A stretch of DNA of 64,000 nt from Fodinicola feengrottensis (GTDB lineage Bacteria; Actinomycetota; Actinomycetes; Mycobacteriales; HKI-0501). The stretch is from contig NZ_WOTO01000005.1 in NCBI RefSeq assembly GCF_010993775.1, forward strand, positions 124,001 to 188,000, in the 5' to 3' direction. The notes under the pieces are model-generated. The model saw nothing but the letters and a program-made list of their open reading frames with translations. It was not told the origin of the DNA and did not search any database. Below are positions 60,759 through 64,000 of this stretch, in pieces. How positions within the stretch are numbered: the stretch's first letter is position 1; the number at the start of each line of letters is the position of its first letter. The position numbers and the translations under genes are program-made.

Positions 60759-62189
60759 GTGCGTCAGCTGCAGAACTTCGTCGGTGGGGCGTACGTGAAC
60801 GCCGCCGACGGCCGGACGGACGAGCTGGTTGATCCGTGTACGGGCGAGGTGTTCGCGGTGGCGCCGCGGTCCGGGCCGGCCGACGTGGACGCGGCCTTCC
60901 AGGCCGCCGCGAAGGCCGCGCCAGGGTGGGCGGACGCCACGCCGGCCGAACGCAGCCTCGCGCTGTTCCGGTTCGCCGACGCGATCGAGGCGCGCGCCGA
61001 TGAGCTCGTCGAGCTGGAGTGCCAGAACACCGGTAAGCCGCGCGGGCTCACCAAATCCGAGGAGATCTGGCAGATCCTGGACTCGCTGCGGTTCTTCGCC
61101 GGCGCCGCCCGGGTGCTGGAGGGACGGGCCGCCGGCGAGTATTTGGCTGACCACACCTCGTGGATCCGGCGTGAGCCGATCGGGGTGGTGGGCCAGGTGA
61201 CGCCGTGGAACTACCCGATGGTGATGGCGACCTGGAAGTTCGCGCCAGCACTCGCGGCCGGCAACACCACGGTCCTCAAGCCGTCGGACACCACGCCGGT
61301 CAGCACCCTGCTGCTCGCCGAGATCGGCGCCGAATTCCTGCCACCGGGCGTTTTCAACGTCGTCACCGGTGACCGGGACACCGGCCGGGCGTTGGTGGAA
61401 CACCGCATCCCGCAGTTGGTGTCGGTGACTGGGAGCGTACGAGCCGGCACCGAAGTCGCTGTGGCCGCCTCGAAAGATCTCAAGCGGCTGCACCTGGAAT
61501 TGGGCGGCAAGGCGCCAGTCATCGTTTTCGACGACGCGGACGTGGAAAAAGCGGCCGCCGGCATCGCCGCCGCCGGATATTTCAACGCCGGCCAGGACTG
61601 TACGGCCGCGACCCGGGTGTTGGCCGGTGCTGGCGTACACGATGATTTCGTGGCCGCGCTGACCGAAGCCGCCGCTCGTACCATCACCGGCGGGTTGGAC
61701 AACCCGGACGCCGATTTCGGGCCGCTCAACAATGCCAACCAACTGGCGCGAGTGAGTGCGTTCGTGTCCAACGCGCCGTCGCACGCCGAGGTACGGACCG
61801 GTGGTCGCGCGGTCGGCGGCCGCGGCTTTTTCTACGAGCCCACCGTCATCTCCGGGCTGCGGCAGGACGACGACGACCTCATCCAGCAGGAGGTTTTCGG
61901 CCCGGTGGTGACCGTCCAGCGTTTCACTGACGAGGAACAGGCGGTCGCCTGGGCGAACGGGGTGGAATACGGCCTCGCGTCCAGCGTCTGGACGCGTGAT
62001 CACGCCCGCGCGATGCGGGTCTCCCGCCGACTGGATTTTGGCTGCGTGTGGATCAACACGCATATCCCGATTGTCGCCGAAATGCCGCACGGCGGATTCA
62101 AGCACTCCGGCTACGGAAAGGATCTCTCCCTCTACTCCCTGGAGGAATACACCAGGGTCAAGCACGTCATGAGCTATTTCGGCGCCTGA
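60759..62189 (+). CDS. Aldehyde dehydrogenase, gamma-aminobutyraldehyde dehydrogenase-like
   Basis: The intact 476-residue NAD(P)-dependent enzyme shows the N-terminal QNFVGGAYVNAADGRTDELV, the cofactor region VVGQVTPWNYPMVMATWKFA, LKPSDTTPVSTLLLAEIGA, catalytic Glu in LHLELGGKAPVIVFDDADVE, catalytic Cys in FNAGQDCTAATRVLAGAGV, and QQEVFGPVVTVQRF. The closest type is the aminobutyraldehyde/betaine-aldehyde group. With the downstream spermidine/putrescine-type transporter genes it suggests uptake and oxidation of polyamine-derived aldehydes. The GTG at 60759 follows a GGAGAGG site. Confidence 0.92.
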   Translation: MRQLQNFVGGAYVNAADGRTDELVDPCTGEVFAVAPRSGPADVDAAFQAAAKAAPGWADATPAERSLALFRFADAIEARADELVELECQNTGKPRGLTKSEEIWQILDSLRFFAGAARVLEGRAAGEYLADHTSWIRREPIGVVGQVTPWNYPMVMATWKFAPALAAGNTTVLKPSDTTPVSTLLLAEIGAEFLPPGVFNVVTGDRDTGRALVEHRIPQLVSVTGSVRAGTEVAVAASKDLKRLHLELGGKAPVIVFDDADVEKAAAGIAAAGYFNAGQDCTAATRVLAGAGVHDDFVAALTEAAARTITGGLDNPDADFGPLNNANQLARVSAFVSNAPSHAEVRTGGRAVGGRGFFYEPTVISGLRQDDDDLIQQEVFGPVVTVQRFTDEEQAVAWANGVEYGLASSVWTRDHARAMRVSRRLDFGCVWINTHIPIVAEMPHGGFKHSGYGKDLSLYSLEEYTRVKHVMSYFGA

Positions 62190-62212
62190 CCGCGAGCAGT
62201 GGAGCGACCAGA

Positions 62213-63385
62213 ATGGGTGATACCGCAACGAAATCCGGCGGCCACGTGAAAACCGTGGTGGCCGCTGGGGAACCGCCGGCGATCGGCTTGGTGGGCCTCA
62301 GCAAGACGTACGGCTCGGTGCACGGCGAGGTGCCGGCCGTCCGGCGGCTTGACCTGGAAGTCGGGCAGGGCGAGTTCTTCTCGCTGTTAGGGCCGTCCGG
62401 CTGCGGGAAAACCACCACGATGCGGATGGTGGCCGGGTTCGAGGTGCCCACCACCGGTTCGGTGCACCTGCTCGGCGAGGACGTCACGTCCATCCCGGCG
62501 CACCGCCGGGACGTCAACATGGTTTTCCAGTCGTACGCACTGTTTCCGCACATGACGATTTTCGAGAACGTCGCTTTCGGCTTGCGCCGCAAGGCGGTCA
62601 GCCGCTCCGAGGTCACCAGCCGGGTGGGCCAGATGCTGGAGCTGGTGGAGCTCGGCGGCATGGAGAAACGCCGGCCCGGCCAGCTTTCCGGTGGCCAACA
62701 GCAGCGGGTCGCTTTGGCGCGGGCGCTGGTGAACAAGCCGCGCGCGTTGCTTTTGGACGAGCCGCTTGGTGCGTTGGACCTCAAGCTCCGCCAGTCCATG
62801 CAGATTGAGCTCAAGCGCATTCAGCGGGAGGTCGGCATCACGTTCGTTTACGTGACACACGACCAAAGCGAGGCGCTGACGATGTCCGACCGGATCGCCG
62901 TGATGAACGCCGGCGTGGTCGAACAGCTGGGCGGCCCGCGGGAGATCTACGAACGGCCGGCCAGCCGTTTCGTCGCCGGTTTCATCGGCACGTCCAACCT
63001 TTTGTCCGGCGCGGTGGCCAAAGTCGTCGACGGGCACGCGGTGATCGAGCCGGGTGACGGCCAACGGGTGCTGGTCGAGACCACCGCCGCGGTTGTCGGC
63101 GAAGAGCTCGAACTGACCGTACGCCCAGAGAAAGTGCGGCTGTCGGCGACCAAGCCGGACGGCGACTGCTGCCGGATTCTCGGTGATGTCACCGAAGTTG
63201 TCTACCTCGGCACCTCGACGAGCTATGCGGTGCGTACGGACACCGGCGCGGACATGACGGTTTTCCTGCAGAACGGCTCGGATGCCTCCGATGTGGCCGA
63301 GCGCGGCGACCGGGTGTGGCTTTACTGGCAGGCCCGGCATTCGTACCCGCTGACCCCGGTGCGTCCGGCCGAGGCGGCGGCGTGA
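62213..63385 (+). CDS. potA: Spermidine/putrescine-type ABC transporter ATP-binding protein
   Basis: The intact 390-residue ATPase has Walker A (FSLLGPSGCGKTTTMRMVAG), Q-loop (VNMVFQSYALFPHMTIFENV), signature (GQLSGGQQQRVALARALVNK), Walker B (ALLLDEPLGALDLKLRQSMQ), H-loop (VYVTHDQSEALTMSDRIAVM) and a C-terminal TOBE domain (LTVRPEKVRLSATKPDGDCC). PotA-type subunits energise polyamine import; related ferric or opine-type importers share the layout. It starts 23 bases after the dehydrogenase gene and overlaps the next gene as GTGA. Confidence 0.9.
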   Translation: MGDTATKSGGHVKTVVAAGEPPAIGLVGLSKTYGSVHGEVPAVRRLDLEVGQGEFFSLLGPSGCGKTTTMRMVAGFEVPTTGSVHLLGEDVTSIPAHRRDVNMVFQSYALFPHMTIFENVAFGLRRKAVSRSEVTSRVGQMLELVELGGMEKRRPGQLSGGQQQRVALARALVNKPRALLLDEPLGALDLKLRQSMQIELKRIQREVGITFVYVTHDQSEALTMSDRIAVMNAGVVEQLGGPREIYERPASRFVAGFIGTSNLLSGAVAKVVDGHAVIEPGDGQRVLVETTAAVVGEELELTVRPEKVRLSATKPDGDCCRILGDVTEVVYLGTSTSYAVRTDTGADMTVFLQNGSDASDVAERGDRVWLYWQARHSYPLTPVRPAEAAA

Positions 63386-64000
63386 ATCGGGCCGCCTTGC
63401 ACCGAGGCCTGACCATGTCCCGGCGGTCGTTGCTGTTGGCCGGCGGGGTGTCGCTCGGGTTGGCCGCGTGTGGAGTAAAAGGACAGCAGAAGCCGCCGCC
63501 GACGCAACAGGAAATCACCTCGTACTGGGCCGGCCAGAGCCGGCACGGCAAGCTGAACTTCGCCAACTGGCCGCTTTACATGGATGACAAGCGTACGCAG
63601 CTGAAACAGTTCACCCAGGCCACCGGCACCACGGTGAAATACCAGGAGGTCATCCAGGACGACCCGTCGTGGTTCGGCCGGATCCAGCCGCAGCTCGCGG
63701 CCGGCCAGTCGATTGGTTACGACCTGATGGTGATGACCAACGGCATCGAGCTGACCAAGATGCAGCTGCTCGGATATCTGGTGCCGTTGGATCACAGCCG
63801 GCTGCCGAATTTCGCCCAGTACGCGGGGCCGACGTACAAGAAAGAGATCTTCGATCCAGGGAATCTCTACACGATCCCCTGGACGTCCGGGATAACTGGT
63901 ATTGGCTACAATCCGAAATACGTCAAGAAAGAAATCACCAGCATCGCCGACCTGTGGGATCCGGCTTACGCCGGCAAGGTGGGGATGTTCTCGGCGACCG
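63382..64000 (+). CDS. potD: Polyamine-type ABC transporter binding lipoprotein (partial)
   Basis: Only the first 206 codons are in the window. After a GTG start the protein has MSRRSLLLAGGVSLGLAACG, an export signal ending in a lipobox (LAAC), then the solute-binding fold: GKLNFANWPLYMDDKRTQLK, FTQATGTTVKYQEVIQDDPS, GYDLMVMTNGIELTKMQLLG, PWTSGITGIGYNPKYVKKEI. FANWPLYMD is typical of PotD-like proteins. It should capture putrescine or spermidine outside the membrane. Confidence 0.88.
   Translation, partial: MNRAALHRGLTMSRRSLLLAGGVSLGLAACGVKGQQKPPPTQQEITSYWAGQSRHGKLNFANWPLYMDDKRTQLKQFTQATGTTVKYQEVIQDDPSWFGRIQPQLAAGQSIGYDLMVMTNGIELTKMQLLGYLVPLDHSRLPNFAQYAGPTYKKEIFDPGNLYTIPWTSGITGIGYNPKYVKKEITSIADLWDPAYAGKVGMFSAT

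Noticed and set aside
60759..64000. Treating the aldehyde dehydrogenase and transporter as part of the CIS locus
   Set aside because: A strong terminator at 60590-60626 separates them and the gene content fits polyamine use.

Overview
The window is high-GC DNA with actinobacterial features: GTG/TTG starts, ATGA and GTGA gene overlaps, a DUF222-type HNH endonuclease, two LLM-type flavin oxidoreductases, a CIRCE-controlled groEL, a Zur-type operator and a Streptomyces-like contractile injection system (CIS). No rRNA, tRNA, CRISPR array or plasmid/phage origin was seen. I cannot name the genus. Many genes that are otherwise well conserved are split by single-base insertions or deletions, often in short homopolymers. 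For these I give the full span and state where the reading frame must change. The pattern looks more like unpolished sequence than genuine decay.

Layout. 1-3.8 kb: ECF sigma factor with the start of its partner gene, a nuclease/phosphatase-fold protein, a TetR regulator, a LysE-type exporter and a sulfotransferase. 4.2-7.9 kb: L-rhamnose isomerase and a bifunctional rhamnulose-1-phosphate aldolase/dehydrogenase. 7.9-9.5 kb: a zinc-starvation pair (zinc-independent L28 and an MRF/COG0523-like protein) diverging from a Zur box. 9.5-10.9 kb: XdhC-like and DUF2071 genes. 10.9-16.2 kb: an accessory graveyard of polymorphic-toxin tips and immunity genes separated by a repeated sequence; one tip is split by about 2 kb carrying an HNH endonuclease. 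16.3-22.1 kb: LysR, LLM oxidoreductase, TetR, groEL, NAD(P)/FAD oxidoreductase and HxlR. 22.1-24.9 kb: an operon for a Cys/Trp-rich membrane-tethered protein with MauD- and MauE-like disulfide helpers. 25.1-36.5 kb: an indolepyruvate:ferredoxin oxidoreductase-like enzyme, acetyltransferases, kinase-like proteins, regulators, transport and a TrmH methyltransferase.

36.5-60.6 kb holds the main system, a contractile injection system. It has sheath, two tube-type proteins, LysM adaptor, VgrG-like spike, PAAR tip, gp25 and gpJ baseplate proteins, gpI-like protein, AAA ATPase, DUF4255 protein and a zinc-ribbon/TM/discoidin membrane protein that may anchor the particle. A giant secreted PD40 beta-propeller, a LuxR-type regulator, a COG1470-like membrane protein and a roughly 955-residue Pro/Ala/Ser-rich protein full of VQR motifs accompany it. 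No recognisable toxin, lysozyme or classical tape measure is present.

60.7-64 kb starts a polyamine-type locus: aldehyde dehydrogenase, PotA-like ATPase and a PotD-like binding protein that runs off the end.
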